From Myxococcales bacterium (GTDB taxonomy: Bacteria > Myxococcota_A > UBA9160 > SMWR01): a DNA stretch of 41,611 bases. Shown here in pieces: positions 41,057-41,611 of the stretch. Below the pieces are notes generated by a model that was not told where the DNA came from, ran no database searches, and saw only the letters and a list, made by a program, of their open reading frames with translations. The stretch is from positions 1 to 41,611 of the forward strand of contig JADFQO010000025.1 in assembly GCA_022561775.1 (NCBI GenBank), read 5' to 3'. Position 1 is the stretch's first letter. Each line of letters starts with the position of its first letter. The position numbers and the translations under genes were made by a program.

Positions 41057-41116
41057 GCAGATGGACGAACCGCTCATCGGCGATTCAGATTCGAGGTACC
41101 AGGCGGCAGCACTAGA

Positions 41117-41131
41117 GGGCATTTATTGCCC
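41117..41131. terminator. Small hairpin between convergent genes
   Basis: GGGCA-tttat-TGCCC lies 60 bases after the cyclase stop, in a 272-base gap before the convergent LysM gene. The stem is only five base pairs and has no T-run, so this is weak. The rest of the gap holds nothing I recognise. Confidence 0.3.
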
Positions 41132-41328
41132 GGATTCCCCGACACTTCAACGCGCGACCCGCGCTAGAACGACGAATCATCCTGCAGGATTCTTGGTGGG
41201 GCCAATATAAACAGGCTGATCTAGGAAGATGGCGTCGTGGTCATTAGATAGGTCTCCCCATCGAGCAGGTGACCAGCCCGCGCAGAAAAGTTCGATCAGG
41301 TGCGCGACCGCATGCTGCGGCCGCGCTC

Positions 41329-41611
41329 CTAGCTCTCGCGCGGGGCGATGCGCGGTACGATGAGGGGGGCGCCAGCCTGCAGGGCGCTGAAGTCGAGCGT
41401 GGGGTTGTACTGGCGGAGCAGCCACACTGGCACGCGGTAGCGCCTCTCGGCGAGATCCCAGAGCGTGTCACCCTTTTCGAGTTCGTGGGTATCGGTGCCG
41501 ACCACCTCGTAGACGTCGAAGAATTCCGCTTGCAGCGTGTAGTGGTACTCGAGCCGTCGCTGTTCGAAGGTCTCACGCGAAACGACCGAGAAGTCGAGCT
41601 TGGTAAGTCGA
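41329..41611 (-). CDS. LysM-domain protein, C-terminal part (runs off the right edge)
   Basis: No start codon is needed in the window: on the minus strand from the edge the frame reads LTKLDFSVVSRETFEQRRLEY and continues through HELEKGDTLWDLAERRYRVP, LLRQYNPTLDFSALQAGAPL and IVPRIAPRES to a TAG at 41329. The central block is one LysM repeat, which binds peptidoglycan or chitin-type glycans. At least 94 residues are seen; the upstream part is off the window. Its function (envelope protein or lytic enzyme) is not determined. Confidence 0.85.
   Translation of the reverse strand, partial: RLTKLDFSVVSRETFEQRRLEYHYTLQAEFFDVYEVVGTDTHELEKGDTLWDLAERRYRVPVWLLRQYNPTLDFSALQAGAPLIVPRIAPRES

Overview
Most of this window reads as a piece of a high-GC (mid-60s percent) chromosome of the deltaproteobacterial or Myxococcota type. 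This is inferred from gene content: a complete mraZ-to-murB dcw segment, a PhaR-type regulator, an MJ0042-type zinc-ribbon membrane protein, a paired ArsA-like ATPase locus, a thrombospondin-3/dockerin-like secreted protein and an adenylate cyclase-TolB-TPR protein. The exact taxon cannot be fixed from sequence alone.

The left end does not belong to that chromosome in any obvious way. Bases 1 to about 600 are AT-rich and hold a small membrane protein and the first ~70 codons of a DNA polymerase III alpha subunit, which stops abruptly. Bases ~600 to ~1950 have intermediate GC and hold tightly packed small phage-like genes on the minus strand (VRR-NUC-like nuclease, tiny ORFs with strong Shine-Dalgarno sites, a small Zn/HTH-like protein). 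The dcw cluster then begins at murB, where ddl, ftsQ, ftsA and ftsZ would be expected and are missing. The two boundaries (~600 and ~1950) may be assembly joins or, for the second, a prophage border.

From 2208 to 16280 one minus-strand operon reads mraZ-rsmH-ftsL-ftsI-murE-murF-mraY-murD-ftsW-murG-murC-murB, almost every pair overlapping or touching. It makes lipid II and the septal peptidoglycan machinery, with meso-DAP as the predicted third stem residue. Upstream of mraZ are three AAAGTGG boxes and a related fourth, the likely autoregulatory MraZ operator. An HDAC-family deacetylase lies upstream on the same strand.

From 17556 to 28830 come an SDR protein and an atypical acyltransferase (+), then a minus-strand group of two ArsA-like ATPases, a helical basic protein and PhaR, divergent from the zinc-ribbon protein. 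tatA, a Cys-rich TSP3/dockerin-like exported protein and a DUF4333-like lipoprotein follow. An isolated lower-GC gene for a TMTC/DUF1736-type membrane glycosyltransferase, Bacteroidota-like in style, sits next to a decayed quinone-oxidoreductase tail.

From 28965 to the right edge lie phosphomannomutase/phosphoglucomutase, a SurA-like/DsbA fusion lipoprotein, a CysZ/EI24-type membrane protein, and a minus-strand group of MerR regulator, ParA ATPase fused to a CBM48/AMPK-beta-like glycogen-binding domain, a MinD/FlhG-like protein without a P-loop, and a conserved-looking hypothetical protein. A 2-phosphoglycerate kinase-like protein, rlmN, a metallophosphatase, a cyclase-TolB-TPR protein and a partial LysM protein complete the window. 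The ParA-CBM48 group is the best candidate for an undescribed system: a ParA-type positioning machine that may use a polysaccharide or glycogen-like body as cargo.
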